DNA of 64,000 nucleotides, taken from NCBI GenBank assembly GCA_045642565.1, contig JAZUJE010000008.1:186001-250000 (forward strand), read 5' to 3'. The notes beneath the pieces were generated by a model. The model did not search any database, was not told the DNA's origin, and saw only the letters and a program-made list of their open reading frames with translations. This document shows positions 49,937 through 58,706 of this stretch, piece after piece. Source of the stretch: UBA1764 sp045642565 (GTDB lineage Bacteria > Bacillota > Clostridia > Peptostreptococcales > Anaerovoracaceae). A program made the translations under genes and the position numbers. Within the stretch, counting starts at the first letter, position 1. Each line of letters opens with the position of its first letter.

Positions 49937-51025
49937 TTAATTCAATGAATTAATATATTGTTTCTTGTAATTTTCAAATTCTTTAGAATTTTTTGCAAAA
50001 TTATGTCCACCACTACCGTCTGGTTTTAGAACATAATATAGATAATCTGTTTCTGCTGGATATAATGCGGCTTCAATTGAAGCTTTTCCAGGAGAAGCAA
50101 TAGGTCCAATTGGAAGTGAGTCAACTAAATAAGTATTGTATGGGGAGTCTATTTCTAAATCTGAATATAGAACACGATCCTTTTGTTTACCTAAACAATA
50201 TTGAATAGTTGCATCAATTTGTAATTTCATACCTGAATTTAATCTATTATGGATTACACTAGAAACTTTTTCTCGTTCATCATCAATCATAGTTTCACGT
50301 TCAATCATTGATGCTATTGTTATTATTTCTTGAGTAGTATATCCTAATTTTTCAGCTTTATTTTCATAGTCTTTAGTATATACATTATTAAATTCAGAAA
50401 GCATTTTATTTATAATGTCATGAGCACTAGCGTCTTTGAAGACCTGATATGTGTTTGGGAAAAGATATCCTTCAAGTCTATTAGCCCTTGCATTTAATAT
50501 TCCTGTTGGATCACCGGTACAATCAGCTTCATTAGGAATAAAATCATACTCATAATCATCTTCACATGCAGAATAAAAATCATCAACAGAACGAATTATG
50601 CCTTCAGTATATAATTTTTCTGCTACTTGTTTGATATAATACCCTTCCGGAATTGTAAAAGTGACAGTTTCTCTTTTTGCATTTTGAAGTGCATAATACA
50701 AATCATCTGTGCTCATAGATGGAGATAATTGATATTCTCCAGCTTGAAATAATTTATCAATACCAAGAATCTTTGCACGTTTTCTAAATTTGCTTGAATT
50801 CTCTATGATACCTTTTTCTTGCAAAAGTTCAGCGATTTGTTTTCCTGTCATGCCGGACTCAACAGTAATTGTGTATGTATTTGTATCTTCTGGTTTATAG
50901 ATTTCGTTATACTTTATTGTTTTATTATATATAAATAAAGCACCGGCTAAACAAATTCCAAATACAAGTAGCAACATCAGCAAATAATACTTAGTAAGTT
51001 TCTTTTTTCTTTTTCTTCTAGCCAT
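49937..51025 (-). CDS. mltG: Endolytic transglycosylase MltG (YceG)
   Basis: Membrane-anchored lytic transglycosylase that cuts nascent peptidoglycan strands. A basic N-terminus (RRKRKKK) is followed by one membrane segment (about 15-32), a LysM-like subdomain (about 45-120) and the YceG catalytic domain, with LEGYLFPNTYQV and the catalytic Glu in ITIASMIERET. 362 residues, normal. A GAGGGG site precedes ATG 51025. It lies between efp's terminator and asp23. Confidence 0.95.
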   Translation of the reverse strand: MARRKRKKKLTKYYLLMLLLVFGICLAGALFIYNKTIKYNEIYKPEDTNTYTITVESGMTGKQIAELLQEKGIIENSSKFRKRAKILGIDKLFQAGEYQLSPSMSTDDLYYALQNAKRETVTFTIPEGYYIKQVAEKLYTEGIIRSVDDFYSACEDDYEYDFIPNEADCTGDPTGILNARANRLEGYLFPNTYQVFKDASAHDIINKMLSEFNNVYTKDYENKAEKLGYTTQEIITIASMIERETMIDDEREKVSSVIHNRLNSGMKLQIDATIQYCLGKQKDRVLYSDLEIDSPYNTYLVDSLPIGPIASPGKASIEAALYPAETDYLYYVLKPDGSGGHNFAKNSKEFENYKKQYINSLN

Positions 51026-51051
51026 AAACCCCTCTGTTATCTTAGATTAAA

Positions 51052-51085
51052 TAAGAAAATAAGCGCAGGAAACTATTCCTGCGCT
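51052..51085 (-). terminator. Terminator after efp
   Basis: The ten-base stem AGCGCAGGAA / TTCCTGCGCT (51062-51071 with 51076-51085) is followed on the leftward strand by TATTTTCTTATTT. Confidence 0.88.
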
Positions 51086-51092
51086 ATTAAAA

Positions 51093-51656
51093 TTATTCTG
51101 CTTTTGCTCTTCCGAGATATTCACCAGAACGTGTATCAATTTGAATAAGCTCGCCTTCTTCAATAAAAATTGGAACTTGTACAATAGCGCCAGTTTCAAC
51201 CGTTGCAGCTTTTGTTACATTAGTAGCTGTATTACCTTTTACCCCAGGTTCGGTTTCAATAACTTTGAGGTTTACAAAGTTTTCAGCTTCTACGATAAAT
51301 GCGGAACCTTCATAGAATTTTACAGTAACTACATCATTTTCTCTAATAAATTTAATTGCATCCGCAACCAAATCTTCACCAAGTGGAACCTGATCAAAAC
51401 TTTCCGGATCCATGAAGTAATAAAGCTCACCATCACTATAAAGATATTGCATTTTTTTAGTTTCAATGTGCGCTGCATCAAATTTGTCACTTGGGTTAAA
51501 AGCTTCTTCTTTAATAGCCCCAGTTAAAATATTCTTGTGTTTTGTTCGTACAAAAGCTGCACCTTTACCAGGTTTTACATGCTGAAAGTCTAATATTACA
51601 TGTGGTTCGCCATCGAGCACGAAAGTCATTCCTTTTCTGAATTCACCTGCAGTCAT
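51093..51656 (-). CDS. efp: Elongation factor P
   Basis: Translation factor that relieves stalling at polyproline. 187 residues in three beta-barrel domains. The modifiable loop is KPGKGAAFVRTKHKN with Lys31 at its tip, the form that is lysine-based and, in Bacillus, 5-aminopentanolylated. No modifying enzyme is recognisable nearby. It follows the aminopeptidase P gene, a common pairing, and ends at a strong terminator. Confidence 0.97.
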   Translation of the reverse strand: MTAGEFRKGMTFVLDGEPHVILDFQHVKPGKGAAFVRTKHKNILTGAIKEEAFNPSDKFDAAHIETKKMQYLYSDGELYYFMDPESFDQVPLGEDLVADAIKFIRENDVVTVKFYEGSAFIVEAENFVNLKVIETEPGVKGNTATNVTKAATVETGAIVQVPIFIEEGELIQIDTRSGEYLGRAKAE

Positions 51657-51679
51657 AATAATTCTCCTTAATATATAAA

Positions 51680-52771
51680 CTAAATAATTATTAACTCTTT
51701 TGGAGCACTCGTAAGATTAATTATACCATTTTCTTGAATTACTGCCAAGTCTTCAATCCTAACACCGAATTTTCCCGGCAAATAAATTCCAGGTTCAATT
51801 GATACAATTGAATTTACAGGAATTGGTTTTTTGTAAACTGGTGATAATCTTGGCGCTTCATGAATCTCTAAACCCGTTCCATGGCCTAATCCATGTCCGA
51901 AATATTCTCCAAAACCAGCGTTTTCAATGATTTTAAAGGCAAAATTATGGCAGATATCTCCGGCTAATCCCGCTTTTATAGATTTACAGGCATTGATTTG
52001 TGCTTCAAGAACAATGTTATAAATATTTCTCATTTCAGTGCTGACTTCGCCTATTGCAATAGTGCGTGTCATATCCGAATGATAGCCTTTATACGTACAG
52101 CCATAATCCATTGTTAAAAAATTGCCAGTTTTAATTAAGCTTTCATCAGGGACTCCATGTGGCATAGATGTCTTTTTGCCAGCTATGCAAATAGTATCAA
52201 AGCTTAAACCGTCTGCCCCATGGTTAAGCATATAGTATTCAAGTTCAAGAGCAATTTGTTTTTCGCTCATATTTGGTTTTATATACTTTAAAATATGTCT
52301 AAATGCATCTGAACCAATTTCTTCAGCAATCTTTGTATATTCAATCTCTTCGGCATCTTTAATAATGCGCAATTCATTTATGATACTGTATTCATTATCC
52401 CCTGTAACTACAATTTCTTTTTCACTCAAGTTCTCTAAAAACTCAATATATAAAGAAAGCGGTAGAGAATTTTTGCAAACCCCAATTCTTTTTTCTTTTA
52501 TATCAGTAAGTAAATCAACAATTCTTGTTGTTGCATTTGTTTCAAATAACGAAAACCAACTAATGGCTTGCGCCATTTCTCTATATCTAAAATCAGTAAT
52601 TAAATATTGTTCACTTTCTGATATCCATAAAAATAAATCAGATCCTTTTGTCCCGGTAAAATAAGACACATCTTCTGGTTTTGAAATAAAAAGGCCATCA
52701 ATTTTATTCGCAGGAAAAAGTGAAATTAATTTTTCAATTCTATTTGTAAATTTATTTTTCTTCGATTGCAT
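51680..52771 (-). CDS. Xaa-Pro aminopeptidase (M24 family)
   Basis: Cytoplasmic dimetal aminopeptidase of 363 residues that removes N-terminal residues before proline. N-terminal creatinase-like domain, then the M24 domain with metal ligands in MDYGCTYKGYHSDMTRT, GHGLGHGTGLEIHE and IEPGIYLPGKFGVRIED. ATG 52771 is taken as the start (a GTG lies one codon upstream); it overlaps the YlbF-like gene by 20 bases. Located just before efp, as in many Firmicutes. Confidence 0.93.
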   Translation of the reverse strand: MQSKKNKFTNRIEKLISLFPANKIDGLFISKPEDVSYFTGTKGSDLFLWISESEQYLITDFRYREMAQAISWFSLFETNATTRIVDLLTDIKEKRIGVCKNSLPLSLYIEFLENLSEKEIVVTGDNEYSIINELRIIKDAEEIEYTKIAEEIGSDAFRHILKYIKPNMSEKQIALELEYYMLNHGADGLSFDTICIAGKKTSMPHGVPDESLIKTGNFLTMDYGCTYKGYHSDMTRTIAIGEVSTEMRNIYNIVLEAQINACKSIKAGLAGDICHNFAFKIIENAGFGEYFGHGLGHGTGLEIHEAPRLSPVYKKPIPVNSIVSIEPGIYLPGKFGVRIEDLAVIQENGIINLTSAPKELIII

Positions 52772-53084
52772 CACTTAAGATTTTTGTAATATCAGTAACA
52801 ATAGTAGAAAAAGCCATTTCTGCATTTAAAAATGCGGCACAAGTAGGATCTTGCATTACAATGGCATAACTTGCTTGAACTTTTTGCATAGTTTCTTCAT
52901 CAAGCTGTTGTCCTGACATTAGTGCGGTTTGCACTTGTATGTTTTGTGCATTGAAATCATCAAGCATCTTCTTTAGTGCCTCATTCGACTCAACCTGATC
53001 TCTTAGTTTTTTCATATCTTTATATTGATCGGTTTCTTTAAGGGATCTTGCTAATTCATGTGCTAAATCATAAACATTCTGCAT
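52752..53084 (-). CDS. YlbF/YmcA family regulator
   Basis: A 110-residue helical protein of the Com_YlbF family (NVYDLAHELARSLKETDQYKDMKKLRDQVESNEAL start). In Bacillus YlbF and YmcA with YaaT form the Y-complex, which controls RNase Y-dependent mRNA processing and, indirectly, competence, sporulation and biofilms. Here it is next to the RNase J gene, which fits a link with mRNA turnover; the specific role is inference. Confidence 0.88.
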   Translation of the reverse strand: MQNVYDLAHELARSLKETDQYKDMKKLRDQVESNEALKKMLDDFNAQNIQVQTALMSGQQLDEETMQKVQASYAIVMQDPTCAAFLNAEMAFSTIVTDITKILSDAIEEK

Positions 53085-53094
53085 ATATTTCTCC

Positions 53095-54780
53095 TTATAT
53101 TTGCATAATTATTGAAACGATCATAGGGCTTCTTTCAGTTCTTTCATATATAAATTTACGCATTCTGTCTCGTAAAAGCTTTTTTAATGCCATTTCATCG
53201 TCTAATTGTTCACGCGTTGCTTGATACAAAACTTCTTCAATATATTTTTCAGCATTCTCTAAAAGTTCCCCATATTCTTTTACATATATTAATCCTCTTG
53301 TTGAAATGCTTGGCCCTGCTAAAATTTCTCCGGTTTCTTTATCAAGTGTAGCAGCAATCATTACACATCCGGAAGATGATAAATTACGTCTTTCATTTAA
53401 TACTACAGCTCCAACATCACCCACTCCGAGGCCGTCTACCATAATAGCTTCTGCAGGAACTTTTTCTGCTGAAAGTTTAATTTTATCTTTTGTCAGTTCG
53501 ATAATATTTCCGTTTTCAGCATTAATTACATTTTTAGGATTCATTCCAAGCTCTAAAGCAAGTTCTTCATGAGCTTTTAAATGTTTTGCCTCGCCATGAA
53601 CAGGTATAAAAAACTTTGGTTTAATTAATGAATGAAGCAGTTTTAATTCTTCTTGGCAAGCGTGACCGGAAACATGTGTTTCTGCTATATCGTTATAGAT
53701 TACTTGCGCTCCAAGTTCGAACAATTGATTAACTACATTCGAAACACTTTTTTCATTACCAGGTACCGGAGTTGAAGAGAGAATAATAGTATCGCCTTTT
53801 CTAATTTTAACATCTCTATGTTCCCCACTAGCCATCCTATAAAGGGCTGACATTGGTTCTCCTTGTGATCCTGTTGTAATAATTACTAATTCAGAATCAA
53901 GTACATGTTTAATCTTTTTTAAATTTACAATCGTGTTTGCGGGAATAGTTAAATATCCTAGTTCTTGTGCAATTGCGACCATCTGTTCCATTGACCTTCC
54001 GGAAAACGCAACTTTTCGACCTGTTTCAACCGCAATGTCTATAATTTTTTGAACTCGATGAACGTTTGATGAAAAGGTTGCAATTACAATTCTTCCATCA
54101 ATTGTATTAAAAATATTTCTTAATGATTCTCCTACGACTTTTTCAGAAGGTGTATATCCTTTTCTGGAAGCATTTGTTGAATCACAAAGCAAGAGTTGTA
54201 CCCCTTCTTTACCCAATTCTGCGAATCTAGAAAGATCTATCGCTTCTCCATCTACCGGAGTATAGTCGACTTTAAAATCACCAGTATGTATTACTTTACC
54301 AATTGGAGTATCAATAGCAAAAGCGAATGAATCTGCTACAGAATGTGTAGTGTGAATTGCTTCAATTTTAAAACATCCAAGTTTGATTATATCGCCAGGT
54401 ATAATTTCATAAAGTTTTGTCTTTTTAATTTTGTGTTCTTCAAGCTTGTGTTTTACAAATCCAATCGTTAATTTTGATGCATAAATAGGAATATTAACTT
54501 TACTTAACAAATACGGAATTGCACCGATATGGTCTTCATGTGCATGTGTGACTATTAACCCACGTATTTTATTTGAATTTTCTATTAAATAAGTGAAATC
54601 AGGTATTACAACATCTATTCCAAGCATCTGATCATCAGGGAAAGACATTCCGCAATCTATGATGATGATATCATCCCCATATTCAAGTACAGTTAAGTTT
54701 TTACCTATTTCATGTAAACCTCCAATAGGAATAATTTTTAACTTATTTTTTTTGTTTTGTTCTTTTTTTCTAACTGTCAT
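53095..54780 (-). CDS. rnj: Ribonuclease J
   Basis: Zinc-dependent metallo-beta-lactamase/beta-CASP nuclease with 5'-3' exonuclease and endonuclease activity in mRNA decay and rRNA maturation. Motif HAHEDHIG is near residue 78, GDFKVDYTP near 165, and beta-CASP features FSSNVHRVQ and VPVHGEAKHL follow. 561 residues, complete. Placed between leuS (two-base gap) and the YlbF-like gene. It could be RNase J1 or J2; only one copy is seen here. Confidence 0.95.
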   Translation of the reverse strand: MTVRKKEQNKKNKLKIIPIGGLHEIGKNLTVLEYGDDIIIIDCGMSFPDDQMLGIDVVIPDFTYLIENSNKIRGLIVTHAHEDHIGAIPYLLSKVNIPIYASKLTIGFVKHKLEEHKIKKTKLYEIIPGDIIKLGCFKIEAIHTTHSVADSFAFAIDTPIGKVIHTGDFKVDYTPVDGEAIDLSRFAELGKEGVQLLLCDSTNASRKGYTPSEKVVGESLRNIFNTIDGRIVIATFSSNVHRVQKIIDIAVETGRKVAFSGRSMEQMVAIAQELGYLTIPANTIVNLKKIKHVLDSELVIITTGSQGEPMSALYRMASGEHRDVKIRKGDTIILSSTPVPGNEKSVSNVVNQLFELGAQVIYNDIAETHVSGHACQEELKLLHSLIKPKFFIPVHGEAKHLKAHEELALELGMNPKNVINAENGNIIELTKDKIKLSAEKVPAEAIMVDGLGVGDVGAVVLNERRNLSSSGCVMIAATLDKETGEILAGPSISTRGLIYVKEYGELLENAEKYIEEVLYQATREQLDDEMALKKLLRDRMRKFIYERTERSPMIVSIIMQI

Positions 54781-54782
54781 AC

Positions 54783-57254
54783 CTATCCTTTAATTACAAT
54801 ATTAACAAGCTTTCCTGGAACTGCTATAACTTTTAAAATCTGCTTTCCATCTGTTAATATTTTTGTTTTAGCATCATTTAAGGCAAGCTCTTCAAGCTGC
54901 TCTTTGCTTAACCCATTAGGAACATCTAATTTCTCTTTTACTTTTCCATTAATCTGAATAACAATCTCAATTGTATCTTTAATAAGAGCGGATTTATCAT
55001 AACTTGGCCAATCAGCTTTGCAAGCATATGAATTTTTTCCAAGACCTTGCCACATTTCTTCAGCAATATGTGGAACAAAAGGTGAAAGTAAAAGTACTAA
55101 TTTTTCTGTTGAATCACGAAGTAATCCCATATTTATATCGTCTAACTCTTTGTATCTATACATTTCGTTGACGAGTTCCATGATAGCAGAAATTGCAGTA
55201 TTGAAATTAAATCTTGAATTTATATCATCAGTTACACGTTTGATTGTGTTATTAAGTGCATACGCAAGTTGTTTATCATCTTTTGTTTCAATCTTATAAG
55301 TACATGGTATACCTTTTGTTTGTTCAGCCATATCATATACAAGCCTATAAACACGATTAAGGAATTTATATGAGCCTTCAACTCCGGTATCAGACCATTC
55401 AAGCTCTCTTTCTGGAGGTGCTGCAAATAATATGAATAATCTTGCGGTATCTGCGCCATATTTTTCAATGATTTCCTCAGGTGAAACTATATTACCAACA
55501 GATTTACTCATCTTCGAACCATCTTTTAAAACCATTCCTTGGGTTAGTAAGTTTGTAAATGGTTCCTCAACATCACAAAGCCCTAAATCATATAATACTT
55601 TTGTAAAGAATCGTGAATACATTAAGTGCAAAATGGCATGCTCTACCCCACCAATATATTGATCGACTGACATCCAGTATTTTGCTTTTTCTTTGTCAAA
55701 ACATGCTTTAGTATTTTTGGCATCACAATATCTCAAAAAGTACCATGAAGAATCAAGGAAAGTATCCATGGTGTCTACTTCTCTTTTTGCCGGTTTGCCG
55801 CAGTTAGGACATTTAGTATTCACAAAAGTTTTTGATGTAACTATTGGAGATTCGCCTTTGCCGGTAAACTGAACATCTGTTGGAAGTAATACAGGAAGAT
55901 TTTCTTCTTTTTCTGTAACCCATCCGCAAGATTCGCATTTAATCATAGGGATTGGAGTCCCCCAATAACGTTGACGTGAAATCAGCCAGTCTCTGAGTTT
56001 AAAATTCTTTGTCTTTTTTCCAATACCTTGAGCAACAAAATCATCGCCAATTGCTGCGATTGCATCTTTGTTATTCATACCGGTATATTTACCGGAGTTA
56101 ATCATTTTACCTTCAGCTTCAACAGCGGCTGTAAGATTAGACAAATCTTCTCCGGTGCCCGCATCGACTACAGCAACAATAGGAAGCTTAAATTTTGCAG
56201 CGAAATCATAATCTCTTTGATCATGAGCCGGAACGCCCATTACAATTCCTGTGCCATAGCCCATCAAAACATAGTCAGCAAGATAAAGAGGAACCTCTTT
56301 GCCATTTATAGGATTGATTACATATCTTCCTGTAAATTGACCGGTCTTTTCTTTTGTAGTAGAAGTTCTTTCAATATCTGATTGACGTTTTGCAGCCTCA
56401 ATATATTGTCTGCACGCAAGCTCTTCTTTTTGCCCTTTTATTAATTCGTCAACATATGGATGTTCTGGTGAAATTACCATAAAGCTAACGCCATAGACTG
56501 TATCTACTCTTGTAGTAAATACAGTCATAGGTAAATTACCATCTTTGAGTTTAAATGTTACTTCATATCCAAATGATCTACCAATCCAATTACGTTGCAT
56601 AGTTTTTACTTTATCTGGCCATCCTGGAAGTTTATCAAGGTCATCAAGTAAACGATCAGCGTAATCTGTAATTTTGAGATACCATTGTGACAAATTCTTC
56701 TTTGTCACTTCTGCACCACAACGCTCGCAACATCCATCAACTACTTGCTCGTTTGCAAGAACTGTTGCGCATGAAGGACACCAATTTACAGGATTTTCTT
56801 TTTTGTATGCTAAACCTTTTTTATAAAACTGAATGAAAATCCATTGCATCCATTTATAATAATCTTCTTTATATGTACAAGCTTCTCTATCCCAATCATA
56901 AGAAAAACCAAGTTGCTTTAATTGTTTTTCCATTTCAGAAATATTTGAACTTGTCCATATTGCAGGGTGAGATTGATTTTTTATTGCAGCATTTTCAGCA
57001 GGTAGACCAAATGAATCAAAACCAATTGGATGAAGTACATTTTTACCTGTCATTGTTTTATATCTTGCAAGTACATCACCAATAGAATAGTTGCGGACAT
57101 GTCCCATATGAAGCTTCCCACTTGGATAAGGAAACATCTCAAGACAGTAAAACTTTTCTTTAGTACTATCTTCAGTTACATTAAAAATTTTGTTATCTTC
57201 CCATTCTTTTTGCCATTTTGGCTCTATATTTTTAAAATCATATGTTTCTTTCAT
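54783..57254 (-). CDS. leuS: Leucyl-tRNA synthetase
   Basis: Class I synthetase of 823 residues: HIGH-type motif in PYPSGKLHMGHVRNYSIGD near 45, a zinc-knuckle and the CP1 editing domain (DYDFAAKFKLPIVAV region), KMSKS in GSKMSKSVGN near 580, and the anticodon-binding domain. No T-box leader is seen before it; it follows rsfS by one base, as part of the long leftward operon. Confidence 0.97.
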   Translation of the reverse strand: MKETYDFKNIEPKWQKEWEDNKIFNVTEDSTKEKFYCLEMFPYPSGKLHMGHVRNYSIGDVLARYKTMTGKNVLHPIGFDSFGLPAENAAIKNQSHPAIWTSSNISEMEKQLKQLGFSYDWDREACTYKEDYYKWMQWIFIQFYKKGLAYKKENPVNWCPSCATVLANEQVVDGCCERCGAEVTKKNLSQWYLKITDYADRLLDDLDKLPGWPDKVKTMQRNWIGRSFGYEVTFKLKDGNLPMTVFTTRVDTVYGVSFMVISPEHPYVDELIKGQKEELACRQYIEAAKRQSDIERTSTTKEKTGQFTGRYVINPINGKEVPLYLADYVLMGYGTGIVMGVPAHDQRDYDFAAKFKLPIVAVVDAGTGEDLSNLTAAVEAEGKMINSGKYTGMNNKDAIAAIGDDFVAQGIGKKTKNFKLRDWLISRQRYWGTPIPMIKCESCGWVTEKEENLPVLLPTDVQFTGKGESPIVTSKTFVNTKCPNCGKPAKREVDTMDTFLDSSWYFLRYCDAKNTKACFDKEKAKYWMSVDQYIGGVEHAILHLMYSRFFTKVLYDLGLCDVEEPFTNLLTQGMVLKDGSKMSKSVGNIVSPEEIIEKYGADTARLFILFAAPPERELEWSDTGVEGSYKFLNRVYRLVYDMAEQTKGIPCTYKIETKDDKQLAYALNNTIKRVTDDINSRFNFNTAISAIMELVNEMYRYKELDDINMGLLRDSTEKLVLLLSPFVPHIAEEMWQGLGKNSYACKADWPSYDKSALIKDTIEIVIQINGKVKEKLDVPNGLSKEQLEELALNDAKTKILTDGKQILKVIAVPGKLVNIVIKG

Positions 57255-57255
57255 T

Positions 57256-57603
57256 TTATTCCTCGTTAAATTCTATTGTAGGACAATCTCCCCAAACTTT
57301 TTCAATTTTATATTTATTTCTAGCCTCTTCGGTAAAAATATTTATAATAACATCTCTATAGTCCATTAGAATCCATCCAGATTCACCTTTTCCTTCAATG
57401 TTTTTTACAAAAATATTATTTTGAGCTAATTTATCTTCAAGTTCATCAGTTAAACTATTCATTTGACGCAATGAAGAAGCAGTGGCTAAAACGAAAAAAT
57501 CTGCAAATCCACTTCTTTCCGAGATATCAATGATTGTTATATCATTAGCTTTCTTTTCATTTAGTATTTTCGCTATAAATAGAGCGATATCTTTATTTGT
57601 CAT
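57256..57603 (-). CDS. rsfS: Ribosomal silencing factor RsfS
   Basis: A 115-residue protein that binds L14 and blocks subunit joining in starvation. Family features: ISERSGFADFFVLATASSLRQ and GKGESGWILMDYRDVIINIFTEEAR. Its ATG shares one base with the stop of nadD-yqeK, the standard neighbour. Confidence 0.95.
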   Translation of the reverse strand: MTNKDIALFIAKILNEKKANDITIIDISERSGFADFFVLATASSLRQMNSLTDELEDKLAQNNIFVKNIEGKGESGWILMDYRDVIINIFTEEARNKYKIEKVWGDCPTIEFNEE

Positions 57604-58703
57604 TAACTACCTAATTTCTCCTTTAATTCTTTTATCGCTAAATTTGATATATCTGCAAAATTTGCACCGATACTTAAAACATACTCTCTTGTATGAATCA
57701 TTAGTTCATATAAACATCTATCTAAATCAACATACATAATTTTCCGTAGTTCATCTACATAAGGAAAATCTCTTCCTGGTTCAAGGCTATCTGCTATATA
57801 AATTATTTTTTCAAGTTTTGACATATTTGGATGTCCAGTGGTGTGATTTTTTATCGCTTCAATTATTTCAGGATCATTCACACCAAATATTTCTTGAATT
57901 TTTTTTGCAGCAATTGGACCATGCTCGAGATTTCCTGCATCTCTAAATGCATCATGAAACCATGCAGCAATCTCTGTTTTTTTAAGATCAACATCATATC
58001 TAATAGCAAGTTTTTTTGCTGTCGAAACAACTCCAACGGTATGTTTGTATCTACTATCTTTAACTTTAGATGCAACAAATTGTCTTAATTTAGGAATAAG
58101 TGCATCATATAAATTATTATTATCGATATATTCAATGCATGAATCCGGCATTAAATATTTAATCGACTTCCCTGCTTTTATTTTGTTTTGAATTAAAACT
58201 GATGATAAATCAATTTCCGGAATATCAAAAAAATCTAATTGTAAACCTTTAAAACGAGAAAATAATTCTTTAAATAATCCAAAAAGATCTTTAGTGTTCA
58301 GTCCAGGTCTTTTACCGATTAAAAATTTATTTTCAACAATAAATTGTTCATAATTATGCCATTTTTCAATACGCATAAATGCATCTTGACCTGTAATAAC
58401 ATACAAATCATCTGCAGGATAAAGTTTTTTAAATTCTTTCATATCTTCATCCATATAGCAGAGCTTGTTATGTTTTAATTCGATATCTGAAACATCTAAT
58501 TTTGGATTATCTGCAATAGCTAATTTAATAAGATTAATACGGTCTTCTGGTGAAGCTTTCATATTGTGTGCAGAATTCGGTGACACAAAATTTGGAACAA
58601 AAATAACTTTATCTAAAGCAGCTTCGTTAATAAGTTGCTCTGCTAAAATCAAATGTCCATAATGTATTGGGTCAAAACTACCACCAAAAAATCCTATTTT
58701 CAT
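57603..58703 (-). CDS. Fused nicotinate-nucleotide adenylyltransferase (NadD) and YqeK-type HD hydrolase
   Basis: A two-domain protein of 366 residues. Residues 1-200 are NadD, which makes deamido-NAD: GGSFDPIHYGH at 7-17. Residues 205-366 are an HD-domain protein like YqeK, which cleaves diadenosine tetraphosphate, with H221, H250-D251, H287 and D305. The genes nadD and yqeK are normally separate neighbours before rsfS; here one frame covers both with no stop. In NadD the nucleotide-binding SSTxIR-type motif reads LSSVLIQ, so the usual Arg is replaced by Gln. Confidence 0.92.
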   Translation of the reverse strand: MKIGFFGGSFDPIHYGHLILAEQLINEAALDKVIFVPNFVSPNSAHNMKASPEDRINLIKLAIADNPKLDVSDIELKHNKLCYMDEDMKEFKKLYPADDLYVITGQDAFMRIEKWHNYEQFIVENKFLIGKRPGLNTKDLFGLFKELFSRFKGLQLDFFDIPEIDLSSVLIQNKIKAGKSIKYLMPDSCIEYIDNNNLYDALIPKLRQFVASKVKDSRYKHTVGVVSTAKKLAIRYDVDLKKTEIAAWFHDAFRDAGNLEHGPIAAKKIQEIFGVNDPEIIEAIKNHTTGHPNMSKLEKIIYIADSLEPGRDFPYVDELRKIMYVDLDRCLYELMIHTREYVLSIGANFADISNLAIKELKEKLGS

Positions 58704-58706
58704 AAA

